Positions 1-8,771 of a stretch of DNA of 27,947 nt are shown here, piece after piece (the first letter of the stretch is position 1; each line of letters begins with the position of its first letter). The position numbers and the translations under genes are program-made. Origin of the DNA: a virus; IMG/VR virus record IMGVR_UViG_3300017527_000448, positions 1-27,947 of that record; one strand, given 5' to 3'. The notes beneath the pieces were generated by a model. It had not been told where the DNA came from, searched no databases, and saw only the letters and a program-made list of their open reading frames with translations.

Positions 1-452
1 CCTAAAATGGTGATATTCAAGTCTAACAAATCAACGGAAAAATCACCACCCCCAATATTCCCAACCTTAAAATCAAAATAGCGGCCTTCTAAATCTTCCG
101 TTAATGGAATTTCATTTCCATGTTGTTTCATATCTATTCTTACCGGTGGCATTGTGAATATGCGGCTATAATCATCATCTATGGTTATTTTTAAAAATAA
201 TGATCCTTCGGACTCGTAACCGACATATATTGTGTTCAATACCTTTTGTTTCGATGATCCAAAATCGGTTTTTATGATTCTGAAATATCCGTCAATATCC
301 GATCCATCAGCATCGTTACACTCACAAATCGAATAAATGCCATTCTCATTGGCGGCTAAATATTGTTCGCCTAAATTACCATAACTATTAAAATTCATTA
401 CGGTTGATTGAGTCGGCGCAAATTGCGTTATTTCTGTTATGATTGAAAACAT
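1..452 (-). CDS. Unknown late-operon protein, C-terminus cut by window edge
   Basis: An open frame of 150 codons runs from ATG at 452 off the left end of the window. It begins MFSIITEITQFAPTQS and contains acidic, Tyr- and Gly-containing stretches without a motif I recognise. The start follows the stop of the upstream gene (453-455) directly and has GAGGT a few bases before it, so it is probably translated by re-initiation. It is the most distal late gene visible and follows tail-type genes, so a virion role is an inference from position only. Confidence 0.75.
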   Translation of the reverse strand, partial: MFSIITEITQFAPTQSTVMNFNSYGNLGEQYLAANENGIYSICECNDADGSDIDGYFRIIKTDFGSSKQKVLNTIYVGYESEGSLFLKITIDDDYSRIFTMPPVRIDMKQHGNEIPLTEDLEGRYFDFKVGNIGGGDFSVDLLDLNITIL

Positions 453-1928
453 TTATACCTCAAATTCGGCTGGATCAAATTCTATTAAATAAGCCTCAAT
501 ATTTCCAGGTAAAGCCCCATCGTCAAGAGCTTCTTGTTTTGTACTGTTTGTAATTAAAGAAACCACAGCAGCTTCTAATTCTGTATTCCTGACTTGATTT
601 TTCGGATTGTGGTCAGTAGCTTCATCCGTAAATTCTTCACACCCGGCAATGCATTTTACAACCATATCGTATATATTAGAACTGCCCGAAGCAGACGGAT
701 TATGCGGGTAATCATAATCATGAATGTATTCTTCCCAACCAGCCTGCGCAATTCTCATAACCATACCGGTTGAAATCTGATACATAATTTTCTTATAGAA
801 TCCAGAATTATCATGCTTTAAATAATGACTATATGTTGTACTGATTTCTCGATCTCTTCTATGATAAAAAGGAATGGATACTTCTTGCTCATAATACCAT
901 CTTTCTCCTTTGTGCAAAGCCTCTGTCCCCAACGGCGTAGTCATAGAGCTTTTTCTATCTAAAACCGTTGTTCTTTCAGCAAGAATAACAGTGTTAGCCC
1001 ACCAACAATCCGGTCCTAATTGTGTCTCATAATAGTCGTTACCGGTATAATCATAAACCGAATAAGGAAAACACGCACTTAGCCCATTTCCATTAACCGT
1101 CTGTATTTTAGCATATAAAGAACCCGTGCCGCTTATCGGTGGCTGATAGGATGGAAAATAATCATAATATTCTGTCCGGTAGATACCATCCATACCAAGA
1201 TAAACACCTCTTGCTATTGCCGACCCATAATCTTCAAATTCTGTAAATCCCACCCGCTCCCTTCCATTTCGTCTAAGCACATATTCAGTCACGCCATCAG
1301 GTCTTACAAACGGTACTGAATTTTGATTATATACATATTCATCAGGGCGTACTAACCAATACTTTCCTGGGTCATCAGGACATTCACCACCTGCACTACC
1401 AGACCCCACAAAACTTGGCTTTGAATAACTGCCAGAAATTGAGTTAATTCCATAATTAGCAAAATTATCATAACATGGCTTTTCCGCCGGCCGTTCTAAT
1501 TCTAAAAGAACCCCGCCAACATCCCCCCATTCATACACGTCTTGTTCTGAAAACCCCGGAATCGGCATGTAATCATTTTCTTGAATATTCCAAATAAAAA
1601 CTTGATCGGTTGCATATTGAGAGCCTGAAGGAATAAATCGTACCAAAAGAACAGGTTCTCCAATTGAAATAACTTCCCCTTCCGGTAAATCTTCAACCAC
1701 CGGCATAAACACTTCAATTCTCGACAATGATCCGATGGCCTGAACAAAAACGTTTCCGCCGCCGGGTAAAGGAATAGTGTCCTGAGATTGAAAAATAGGT
1801 TCAAGCCCCATTTTCGTAGGCAATTCCATTCTTTGTCTCAGTTCATCTAAACATTTTTGACCAAAACGAACAAACCTTGCTGCCGCTTCTTCGTCACCGT
1901 CTAAAGTTATTCTGTGTTCAAAATCCAT
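453..1928 (-). CDS. Unknown 491-aa virion-associated protein
   Basis: The protein is 491 residues, soluble, with no signal peptide or membrane segment. The middle (about residues 150-370) is rich in Tyr, Gly and Asp (PSYQPPISGTGSLYAK, YDYTGNDYYETQLG), a composition common in beta-rich tail or fibre proteins. The N-terminus (MDFEHRITLDGDEEAAARFV) is more helical. I do not recognise the family. Its ATG shares one base with the stop of the 436-aa gene (TAATG), so the two are translationally coupled. Its position after the repeat-rich tail protein suggests a tail or injected virion component, which is inference. Confidence 0.8.
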   Translation of the reverse strand: MDFEHRITLDGDEEAAARFVRFGQKCLDELRQRMELPTKMGLEPIFQSQDTIPLPGGGNVFVQAIGSLSRIEVFMPVVEDLPEGEVISIGEPVLLVRFIPSGSQYATDQVFIWNIQENDYMPIPGFSEQDVYEWGDVGGVLLELERPAEKPCYDNFANYGINSISGSYSKPSFVGSGSAGGECPDDPGKYWLVRPDEYVYNQNSVPFVRPDGVTEYVLRRNGRERVGFTEFEDYGSAIARGVYLGMDGIYRTEYYDYFPSYQPPISGTGSLYAKIQTVNGNGLSACFPYSVYDYTGNDYYETQLGPDCWWANTVILAERTTVLDRKSSMTTPLGTEALHKGERWYYEQEVSIPFYHRRDREISTTYSHYLKHDNSGFYKKIMYQISTGMVMRIAQAGWEEYIHDYDYPHNPSASGSSNIYDMVVKCIAGCEEFTDEATDHNPKNQVRNTELEAAVVSLITNSTKQEALDDGALPGNIEAYLIEFDPAEFEV

Positions 1929-3238
1929 TAAGCCTCATGTTGATAGGTATGACTTTCCGAATAACTGTCACTTTCGCTTCGGCTGAATCTCCGACTTGTA
2001 CCGTCAGACAATCCGGCATGTGTGTTCAATCCGCTCATTGCGCCGGCGGCGATCTGCGCCAAAATAGAAGCGATTGTTTTTGCCACTTCAATATTTAAAC
2101 CAAGTGAGCTAAGATAGCCCTGCAAACCCACTTCCCATTCTTTAATGGCCAAACTGGTTTCGTTGTTGGATTGAGAAGTAAGCGCTTTCAATCGTTCGAT
2201 TTTAGCGTCAACATCGATCCTGGCCTTGTCTATATCGGCGGCGAACCCGTTTATTTGAGCCGCATACACCTTGGCCAACCCATCAATGACACCAAGAACG
2301 GCGTCAATCTCGGCCTTGAATCTTGTTGTTTCACCGACATTTTGATCGGTGATCCCCTTATTCATTGAGACATAGGCATCAATTTTTTTAGCTTCGGCAT
2401 CTATCTCGGAAGTAATCCCCTGTAATCTGGCAAGATAAACCTGGACTTTCTTTTCAAAAATTGAATAGATCATTTCAACCGTTGTTTTTGCCGATTCAAA
2501 TAGCCTTGATTGAACAGCATTGAAATGACCTGATAAATTATTTTCAAGCGTTACCGATAAGGTATGAGCGAATTGGGTGTTGTTTTGAGCTAATTCGGCC
2601 TGAACCTTCATAATTTCTTGGTTCAAATCCTCTTCCTTGCGCTCAAAATCGGCATTAACCCGGCGCAATTTATAATCTTTTGGGCCAGATGGAATATTAA
2701 AACTCCTGGAAGAGTGGAAAGTATCGGCGTTTTCAAACGCTAATTCCCAGGCTTCGGTTAATCTCGTTCTCGCTCGGTCAAATATTTCCTCTTCAACCGC
2801 CGCCGTGAGTCCGGTGCCACCATCTAAAAGCCAAGTCAAGAGGGACGCTTTAACGGCATCTAAAAGGCTAGATTGATAAGGTTCTTCATTATATGAAAAA
2901 TCATCATCCGGCGTTTCTTCGTCAAATCCGGGAATGGCCGGGAATTCCGGCTCATTAAAATCAATTAATTCTTTTCTTTCCGGGGGGTCAACATCATCGG
3001 TATCCGGGAAAACAGGCGGATCAGGCCGCAGATGGTCAATAGACGTTTCAATCTCATCGTCTATGTAATCATAATTAATACCTGGGTCTGCGGTACTTGC
3101 AGATGTAATCTCATCCCTTAAATCATTAAGCGCTTCATACATTGCTGCAAGGGCTTCATCGGCCTTATCTCTAAGATAGCTCATTTGGCTTTGAACTATC
3201 ACACTTGATTCATTGGTAAAAAAGTCAGATAAACTCAT
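1928..3238 (-). CDS. Long helical protein, candidate tail or ejection protein
   Basis: This 436-residue protein has three zones. Residues 1-60 are helical. Residues 60-125 are Pro/Asp/Glu-rich (DPPVFPDTDDVDPPERK). Residues 140-400 are almost continuous heptad-like helix, including YSIFEKKVQVYLARLQGITS. The C-terminus is a Ser-rich tail (RRFSRSESDSYSESHTYQH). Long coiled coils next to tail-tip genes fit needle, tape or ejection proteins of short-tailed phages, but no family motif proves it. The gene lies between the repeat-rich tail protein (1-base gap) and the 491-aa protein (1-base overlap), so the three likely act together. Confidence 0.8.
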   Translation of the reverse strand: MSLSDFFTNESSVIVQSQMSYLRDKADEALAAMYEALNDLRDEITSASTADPGINYDYIDDEIETSIDHLRPDPPVFPDTDDVDPPERKELIDFNEPEFPAIPGFDEETPDDDFSYNEEPYQSSLLDAVKASLLTWLLDGGTGLTAAVEEEIFDRARTRLTEAWELAFENADTFHSSRSFNIPSGPKDYKLRRVNADFERKEEDLNQEIMKVQAELAQNNTQFAHTLSVTLENNLSGHFNAVQSRLFESAKTTVEMIYSIFEKKVQVYLARLQGITSEIDAEAKKIDAYVSMNKGITDQNVGETTRFKAEIDAVLGVIDGLAKVYAAQINGFAADIDKARIDVDAKIERLKALTSQSNNETSLAIKEWEVGLQGYLSSLGLNIEVAKTIASILAQIAAGAMSGLNTHAGLSDGTSRRFSRSESDSYSESHTYQHEA

Positions 3239-3239
3239 A

Positions 3240-4451
3240 TCAACACCTTGAATGTTTTAATATAATTGTTGGAAATACATTTTTAATTTGTGCATCAATT
3301 TCAATCATTGGTATTGTAAGTGATCCTTGGATTATATTATTAAACCCAATGAGCGACTCTATTTCAATAAATGGAATTGTAATATCAACGGTTAAGTAAT
3401 TCCCGCTCTTAATAATGCCGTCCACTTGGATCATAGGAATTGTTATATCAGCATCAATGCTTATTGAGTGAATGATCTCAGCCGCCACCTGGATCATGGG
3501 AATAACAAGATCAACGGTTATTTCATCCCTTGGGACGATATCCGCATCGACCTGGATCATTGGAATGGTAATATCGACTTCCATCCCGAAACTGGTTTCA
3601 ATCTGAATAAATGGAATTGTTACATCAGCGTCTATGATAACGCTTGTGACTATAAGTTTTAAAGCATAACCCGGGGTGGAATAGTGAGAGTGATAACAGT
3701 CATGAACCGTGAGCGTGGTTGGCATACTCAGGGTGATATTATCAGCAAAATGCTCGTGGTAAGTATCATTAACCACCAACAAGGTAGTTGTTTCCAAGAT
3801 TACATTATCGGCAAAATGCTCGTGGTAGGTGTCCTGAACGATAAGAGCACCAGCGAAAAGCGCTATATTGTCAGCAAAATGCTCATGGTAGCAATTATTG
3901 ACGGTGAGTGTAGGCGGGCCCACCAAAACAACATTATCGGCAGAATGCTCGTGGTAGGTGTCCTGAACAGTCAGGGACGAGGAGACATACTCTTCTATTT
4001 CAGCAACCTTACCGGAAGCCCCGCCGGCTCCAAAAGCAAATGTATTTGATGCCTCGACATTGACAACTTTAAAATATCTGGCAGTTTGGGAAGAACTAAA
4101 TTCCAATCGAAAACCGAGACAATTTGAAATATGATAAAAGATAGGGGGGCCATCCCATCCACTATCAACTTCCGTCCACGCACTATTATCTGATGATTTG
4201 AAAACTTTTGCAGAATCCATAGCTGAACTATACCAGGTTGAAAGATCCCCGCCCGCATGGATGCAATAAACATCTAAACCGAATACTTCTTTGGATTCAC
4301 CAAAATCGATACCGTAAGAATATTGACCGGACCAATAAGCACTTCTTGCCCCAGTACAATCAACCCCGTCAACAATATCAGACTCACCAGTGGTCATGGC
4401 TCCGCTGGTAAAAGGGCTTGAATCCGGTTCTAGGTATAGGCCGTCAGTCAT
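3240..4451 (-). CDS. Tail-tip/fibre candidate: discoidin-like domain plus two internal repeat arrays
   Basis: The 403-residue protein has three parts. Residues about 1-155 look like a discoidin (F5/8 type C) jelly-roll: SYGIDFGESKEVFGLDVY, then VFKSSDNSAWTEVDSG and RYFKVVN. Residues about 160-258 hold five copies of a 21-22-residue unit with core TYHEHFADNI (HEH in four, HSH in the last). Residues about 270-395 hold six copies of a unit with core DITIPMIQVDA, with IP at 279, 297, 318, 338, 359 and 379. Repeated HxH motifs bind iron in the T4 gp37 fibre tip, so metal binding is plausible but unproven. The start sits inside a 62-bp tandem duplication; the ATG at 4451 gives the open frame. Confidence 0.82.
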   Translation of the reverse strand: MTDGLYLEPDSSPFTSGAMTTGESDIVDGVDCTGARSAYWSGQYSYGIDFGESKEVFGLDVYCIHAGGDLSTWYSSAMDSAKVFKSSDNSAWTEVDSGWDGPPIFYHISNCLGFRLEFSSSQTARYFKVVNVEASNTFAFGAGGASGKVAEIEEYVSSSLTVQDTYHEHSADNVVLVGPPTLTVNNCYHEHFADNIALFAGALIVQDTYHEHFADNVILETTTLLVVNDTYHEHFADNITLSMPTTLTVHDCYHSHYSTPGYALKLIVTSVIIDADVTIPFIQIETSFGMEVDITIPMIQVDADIVPRDEITVDLVIPMIQVAAEIIHSISIDADITIPMIQVDGIIKSGNYLTVDITIPFIEIESLIGFNNIIQGSLTIPMIEIDAQIKNVFPTIILKHSRC

Positions 4452-4515
4452 TTGGTCATGGCTCCGCTGGTAAAAGGGCTTGAATCCGGTTCTAGGTATA
4501 GGCCGTCAGTCATTT
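4391..4515. repeat. 62-bp perfect tandem duplication over the start of the discoidin-repeat gene
   Basis: Bases 4391-4452 are repeated exactly at 4453-4514, with one further matching base at 4515. The unit contains the first 20 codons of the 403-aa gene. Because 62 is not a multiple of three, the upstream copy reads as a 21-codon ORF (ATG at 4513) that ends in TGA at 4448-4450, overlapping the ATG of the full gene as ATGA. The duplication may be real and recent, or an assembly artefact. Confidence 0.95.
4448..4513 (-). CDS. 21-codon duplicated leader ORF coupled to the tail-tip gene
   Basis: ATG at 4511-4513 directly follows the TAA of the 127-aa gene, so this was probably the original start of the tail-tip gene. 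The ORF repeats the first 19 residues of that gene (MTDGLYLEPDSSPFTSGAM), adds TK, and stops at TGA 4448-4450. The four-base ATGA overlap would let ribosomes re-start on the main gene. I see no separate function. It exists only because of the 62-bp duplication. Confidence 0.4.
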   Translation of the reverse strand: MTDGLYLEPDSSPFTSGAMTK

Positions 4516-4897
4516 AAGCAACGTCACGGACTTCGATATCCCATGCCGGAATAGTTACCTGATTGCTGGCTACAAGCGCCTGGGTGTCACAGGTCGTGAC
4601 ATACAATAGCGTAGGTGTTGAAGCGACACTACCAACCAGGGCCACATGAGCGGCGCTACCGGACGAGTCAATAGAAACGTTTGCGGCTTCATCAACCGTT
4701 ATTTTACGACCGGATGTATCACCCGCAGCCGGTCCAGTAAAATTACTTGAAGTCATGGCTTGATCGGCCAGGGCATAAGTGGCGGTTGCCTCGGTATAAT
4801 TGGTCGGTTCAGTTGAACAAATAATCATTTCGTCACAATTAGCCGTAATATAAGCTAAAGCGGCGTCTAACATTGCATCATTTTGTGATTTGGCCAT
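4514..4897 (-). CDS. Small phage structural protein, 127 aa, unknown
   Basis: The protein begins with a helical segment (MAKSQNDAMLDAALAYITAN) followed by Ala/Thr/Ser-rich, probably beta-structured sequence ending VTIPAWDIEVRDVA. Similar small proteins occur in phage tail or capsid gene blocks, with no assigned function that I know. AGGAGG stands about ten bases before the ATG, the strongest Shine-Dalgarno site in this block, suggesting high expression. The first 20 bases overlap the end of the 257-aa gene. Confidence 0.82.
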   Translation of the reverse strand: MAKSQNDAMLDAALAYITANCDEMIICSTEPTNYTEATATYALADQAMTSSNFTGPAAGDTSGRKITVDEAANVSIDSSGSAAHVALVGSVASTPTLLYVTTCDTQALVASNQVTIPAWDIEVRDVA

Positions 4898-5651
4898 TTT
4901 CTTTTTCCTCCTGATAAGTTACATAGGGCGGATATAGTGGATTTCCGCCGGTAAATTCGGAAACCGTTTGATCTCCCATCATAAAAGCATTGTGAATCCA
5001 CAATCGGAATATGGTTGCGGCTCTATGATCCGGTTGTGGAAAATTCTTGTTATTAAACGTAATTAACTCTTCTAATGTTTTTTCTTTTAACTTGTCCTTT
5101 TCGGACATTTCCCATTTATCACTTGGTCCAAATTTATGCTCAAACTCGGTGCATCCTCGCTTAATAATCGGCTTGATTGTTTCACCAGTAAACGGATTTT
5201 TTAACAATTCAATCCTACTGGCCGCATCTTGAATCTGAGGTAGTTTTCTTTTAGCTTCGTCCAGGGACCGATTGTAAAAATATGCCCCGAACGTTCCAAA
5301 AACTGTTGGTCTGGCTTCCCATCCTATTTTGCTCGGAAAGTCCAGGTATTGCATGATATCGTGAAAATCAAACGCAGCTTTTATATTTGCCGGTCTAACG
5401 ACTATTTTCCAGCAAGAATAGCAAGGTGTTGGAATAAAATCGCAATGTTCAAAATAAACATGATGCCAAAGATAGCATTTTGTCGAACTCACGTTTTTAA
5501 TGAATAACCATGGAGTTATGTCGCTCATTCTCATATTTAATTCATAACTTCCATCATCTGCGCTTGTTATCCGTCCCGATCCAATGGCGCTTCTTAACAT
5601 CCCGGTAGCGTCCATACGGGTAATGCTTAAATAGTCCTTGTTCTTAATCAT
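4878..5651 (-). CDS. Unknown 257-aa protein of the tail block
   Basis: This soluble protein has no signal sequence or membrane helix. It contains a Cys/His/aromatic-rich part at residues 58-82 (KCYLWHHVYFEHCDF, then CYSCWK) that could bind a metal. The C-terminal half is charged and helical (KWEMSEKDKLKEKTLEELI). I do not recognise the family. GGGAG precedes the ATG at a normal distance. The stop lies inside the following 127-aa gene. Position between a beta-rich structural gene and the tail-tip block suggests a tail or assembly role, by inference only. Confidence 0.78.
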   Translation of the reverse strand: MIKNKDYLSITRMDATGMLRSAIGSGRITSADDGSYELNMRMSDITPWLFIKNVSSTKCYLWHHVYFEHCDFIPTPCYSCWKIVVRPANIKAAFDFHDIMQYLDFPSKIGWEARPTVFGTFGAYFYNRSLDEAKRKLPQIQDAASRIELLKNPFTGETIKPIIKRGCTEFEHKFGPSDKWEMSEKDKLKEKTLEELITFNNKNFPQPDHRAATIFRLWIHNAFMMGDQTVSEFTGGNPLYPPYVTYQEEKENGQITK

Positions 5652-5676
5652 CGGCTAATTTTCTCCCTGTTATTTG

Positions 5677-6405
5677 TTAAGCGACTTTCGGCTGCGTTAT
5701 GTTAAATGAAGTAAGCGTATTAACAACACCGGATGTAACTTGAGTGTGGGTAATCCCAAAGTCTTGGCTGGTTCCAACTCCAACACGGCCTTGGATTCTT
5801 GGGGATTGGAGGTTTACGCTATCATTACCCTCTATGTAGCCGTTGTCATACAGCCGGCCATAATAGGCCGTATCAGTAACAAGCCCGGTTCCCTGAACCG
5901 TATCTCCGGAAGCAACCACAATCTTGCCAATGGAATCAAAATCCCATTGGATACCATTGGTAAGCGTCCCAGGCGTAAGCCCCCCATCGTCTACCGTCAT
6001 TTCAAGCAATTTGGTTCCGGTGGCGGCAAGATCAGCATTAGCCGGTTCAGGTGATGTGTAAACCACAAAAATGCTGTATCTCAATGCTTCTTGCCAACCG
6101 AATCCATTTACAGCTAAAATGGTCGGTGTATCCACGGCTGCGGCCTCGGTTGAAATTGTTGCCTCGCTAACAGTAATAACGCCGGCCACAAGACTCGCTA
6201 TGGTCCAATATCCAGCGTTTGTACTGGCGCCGCCACTCACGACATTAATCACCATTCCCGGTCGAAACCCTGCGGTTAAAAAATCGCCCTGAGTTGTATT
6301 GATTAAATTTGGAGCGGTAAAACTTATTTGGCTTCCAGCATCAACGACACTAATGCCCTTGCCGATAATCCGATTCACCAAAGCGGTTGAAAGTGAAATA
6401 GCCAT
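5677..6405 (-). CDS. Beta-rich virion structural protein, 242 aa
   Basis: The sequence is rich in Gly, Thr, Ser and Val with few charges, as in phage shell, collar or tail proteins. Residues 20-100 hold a compact beta region (ISFTAPNLINTTQGDFLTAG, then VITVSEATISTEAAA). The C-terminus repeats short strands (RIQGRVGVGTSQDFGITHTQ). The ATG follows AGGAGAAAGAAAA, and that Shine-Dalgarno overlaps the TAG stop of the upstream 317-aa gene. The exact role is not known. It comes right after the gp10-like gene, which suggests the tail machine. Confidence 0.8.
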   Translation of the reverse strand: MAISLSTALVNRIIGKGISVVDAGSQISFTAPNLINTTQGDFLTAGFRPGMVINVVSGGASTNAGYWTIASLVAGVITVSEATISTEAAAVDTPTILAVNGFGWQEALRYSIFVVYTSPEPANADLAATGTKLLEMTVDDGGLTPGTLTNGIQWDFDSIGKIVVASGDTVQGTGLVTDTAYYGRLYDNGYIEGNDSVNLQSPRIQGRVGVGTSQDFGITHTQVTSGVVNTLTSFNITQPKVA

Positions 6406-6416
6406 TTTTCTTTCTC

Positions 6417-7370
6417 CTATGTAAATGTTGATATTAGTTTTTCGTTATTTACAACGATTGAAGCCCCATAGCTTGAATCCGGTAAATAGTTGTTTCCTTG
6501 TGCTGGTATTCTTCTGATAAGTTTATTAATCGTATGGTTCTTGCAATATCCCCCAGGACCAAGAACGTAACATCCAAAATCAGACCAAGCGACAACAACT
6601 TCACCGGAAAAATCCATACCAATGTTTTCGGCCATGCACCGTGAGCCGCTATTTTGGATAATCGATTTATCGCTTACTTTTCTAAGCGAAAACGAATTAT
6701 CATCCCTGAGAATATCGCCGCCTGATAAAAAATAGGTTGAATAACTGTCACCTACGAAAAGCCCATCGGCCATGTGTTCAAGGAAAGTAATTCTTCCAGG
6801 GAATATGATATAATTATGTTCCAGGTTAAATTTGCCAAAATCATGCGGTTCAGAAGCATAGATCGCATTATCCATGGCAATGTACATGCGGCCATTAAAT
6901 AACGTTAGAAGGTGGCCATAGGGGGGATCGGCAAATTGCTTAGTTGTATCGGGACCGACATAATCAAGAGCTGTCCATCCATGAGAAACACGATTATAAA
7001 CCTTGCCTTTTTCATGGCCGTTTAGATAATAGATGTATTCTTTTTTTCCATCTGACGCTTTTTCGTAATCGATATAAGCATCGGTCATGTTTGCCCGGAC
7101 GCTTAAAAGATCGCCACCAGGATCAACGGCCATTAGGTTGTTCCCATTTCTGAGGACAAGCAAATATCCGCCACAATCGAACGGACATAAAGATTTGAAT
7201 TCACCAGCGACTAATTCTGATAATCCTTGCTGAAGGCTAACCCTGCCGGTAGAATCAATTTCAACGTTAATCGCTTCGGATAATTCGGAAATCCCGGTTT
7301 CCGGATTAAAATTTAATCTTGTCGGATCTACGCGGTTGTTAAGACCTGAACTTCCTGAAAATATTCTCAT
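6417..7370 (-). CDS. Tail accessory/stabilisation protein, gp10-like beta-propeller candidate
   Basis: The protein is 317 residues. It begins like phage stabilisation proteins (MRIFSGSSGLNNRVDPTRL) and continues with short repeated strand units: GGYLLVLRNGNNLMAVDPGG, LLTLFNGRMYIAMDNAIYAS, FLEHMADGLFVGDSYSTYFL. Such units are typical of beta-propeller tail proteins related to P22 gp10, which seal the connector below the portal. Order supports this, because it directly follows the head-tail adaptor. Its ATG comes after tandem stops (TAATAA) of that gene. It ends in TAG, unusual here, and this TAG is part of the next ribosome site. Family assignment is by resemblance. Confidence 0.68.
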   Translation of the reverse strand: MRIFSGSSGLNNRVDPTRLNFNPETGISELSEAINVEIDSTGRVSLQQGLSELVAGEFKSLCPFDCGGYLLVLRNGNNLMAVDPGGDLLSVRANMTDAYIDYEKASDGKKEYIYYLNGHEKGKVYNRVSHGWTALDYVGPDTTKQFADPPYGHLLTLFNGRMYIAMDNAIYASEPHDFGKFNLEHNYIIFPGRITFLEHMADGLFVGDSYSTYFLSGGDILRDDNSFSLRKVSDKSIIQNSGSRCMAENIGMDFSGEVVVAWSDFGCYVLGPGGYCKNHTINKLIRRIPAQGNNYLPDSSYGASIVVNNEKLISTFT

Positions 7371-7373
7371 TTA

Positions 7374-8222
7374 TTAACCTCTAAAACCGTCGACTCGTAA
7401 AGTATGACCTTGTTGCTGAAACCTTATATCAGCAAGCCCCTGGTTAAAATGACGTAAATAATTGTCTCTATTTACCTTTGCACCATCGGCGCCCCTTTCA
7501 ATAAGATCGAAAATTTTATAAGAAACGTAATAGATCAATAAGTTATCGGCCATTTTATCGTCTAATCCGGTAAGATCATCCGGAGTGGCCGTTAAAAGAG
7601 TTATTGGAGTAGGTTTTTTAAAATAATGAAGAGTAAGTGTTTCAAGGGCATCATCGGCGGGAATATATTGATAATGAAGATTTGCTCCACGAATAGCGGC
7701 ATCGTAAACCGCTCCCTCATCATCAAAACCATCATGGTATTTCTTTCTTAGAAATTGAAGATTAGAATGAAGCTCGACTTCAATACCCTGGGTATCATTA
7801 AAACAAAAGAATAATTCACGGTGAAAATCATCCGGCAGCGCCACATAGGAAGTATCGGCAACCGTTTCAACCGTATCGTCAGCCTCTAAAGCGGGTAAAT
7901 CGGCTTTCATGGCGATAAAATGGATCGCTTCGTTTACAAATTCAAGAAGCCTTGCCCCGATTATATCCCCCAGGACTCCTGTATATGTCCAAACGACACT
8001 CCCATCATTTACCGTTCCGGCACCCGGCCACGTTGGTTCGGCCAGGGCAGTAAAGCCGGCTGTTGTACAAATATAATAATTTCCATCGTCATTTTCTTCG
8101 GTGGGCTTAATGATTTGGCCAACAACATAGGGAAAATAACCCTTTCTCGTTTTTGGAAGTAACATTGAGAAATCCGGGACTATCTCGCTGACCGATATAA
8201 TAATTCCATTTATTGTTTTCAT
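7374..8222 (-). CDS. Head-tail adaptor (gp4/gp11-type) with an inserted beta domain
   Basis: The 282-aa protein fits the adaptor that binds the portal and carries the tail: a first segment (VSEIVPDFSMLL), a helix with the typical core LLEFVNEAIHFIAM, then a strand LPDDFHRELFF and a helical C-terminus. Between the first two helices, residues about 28-82 form a separate unit (YFPYVVGQIIKPTEEND, YYICTTAGFT, EPTWPGAGTVNDGSVVWTYT) of the small beta type found repeatedly in phage structural proteins. The insertion makes the protein longer than usual adaptors. Neighbours, a small structural gene and the gp10-like protein, agree with the role. Confidence 0.72.
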   Translation of the reverse strand: MKTINGIIISVSEIVPDFSMLLPKTRKGYFPYVVGQIIKPTEENDDGNYYICTTAGFTALAEPTWPGAGTVNDGSVVWTYTGVLGDIIGARLLEFVNEAIHFIAMKADLPALEADDTVETVADTSYVALPDDFHRELFFCFNDTQGIEVELHSNLQFLRKKYHDGFDDEGAVYDAAIRGANLHYQYIPADDALETLTLHYFKKPTPITLLTATPDDLTGLDDKMADNLLIYYVSYKIFDLIERGADGAKVNRDNYLRHFNQGLADIRFQQQGHTLRVDGFRG

Positions 8223-8225
8223 TAA

Positions 8226-8618
8226 TTACCCCATAGCGGCTTTGGTTATTTTAGTCCCTTCGGCCTTTTGAGAATAAAATTCTTTTGCGGTAGCTTCCTC
8301 TAAGCGCTCATAGGGAAACATGCGAATATGAGCGATATTTTTTCGATCCTCGCCCGGTAATTGCTTGAATTTGGTGTACCTTGCATGATCGGCACATTCC
8401 AAAAACCTTTCAGGCAAAGCGACTCTTTTTTCTCGTTGCAAAACCAGGGTTTCGCCGTTTACGGATAATTCCACATCGTCCTTATGAGTTGGGTCTGACT
8501 TAGCTTGAAATCGAACCCAAAAGTATTTCTCATTCGGGACTTTGGATGTTTCCGGCGATTGTTTTTTCGCTCCTTCAGTAGCAACATACTTCGGTGTTTC
8601 TTCTTTAGTTGTAACCAT
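8226..8618 (-). CDS. Small phage virion protein between capsid and adaptor genes
   Basis: This 130-residue charged protein has a disordered N-terminus (MVTTKEETPKYVATEGAKKQ) and one compact middle domain (KYFWVRFQAKSDP, VELSVNGETLVLQREKRVAL). Proteins of this size and pattern commonly lie between the capsid and connector genes in phages; the function is not known to me. AAAGGAG precedes the ATG. It is the first gene after the hairpin at 8680-8712, so it may be made at a lower or separately set level than the capsid genes. Confidence 0.78.
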   Translation of the reverse strand: MVTTKEETPKYVATEGAKKQSPETSKVPNEKYFWVRFQAKSDPTHKDDVELSVNGETLVLQREKRVALPERFLECADHARYTKFKQLPGEDRKNIAHIRMFPYERLEEATAKEFYSQKAEGTKITKAAMG

Positions 8619-8668
8619 TGTCTTTTCTCCTTTGCTCTTGGATTTTCTTGAAATCTCTTGGCTTTTGT

Positions 8669-8713
8669 AAAAAATTCAGGGGGGAAGGGTATAATTTTAA
8701 TCCCCTTTCCCTT
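8669..8713 (-). terminator. Probable intrinsic terminator after the capsid/decoration genes
   Basis: Read on the minus strand, GGGAAAGGGG and CCCTTCCCC form a hairpin of about eight pairs with one bulged A and an AT-rich loop, followed within four bases by six T. It lies in the 153-bp gap between the 153-aa and 130-aa genes. Partial termination here would give more capsid than tail transcript. The stem is imperfect, so strength is uncertain. Confidence 0.5.
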
Positions 8714-8771
8714 TTGGTTCTTAAAAAGTGTCCCAACCCGCCTGAATGAATGATAAGTTAAAAGTTATTGT

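Noticed and set aside
3684-4049. Plus-strand open frame of 121 codons with internal repeats
   Set aside because: The repeats mirror the HEH repeats of the tail protein on the minus strand. No ribosome site.
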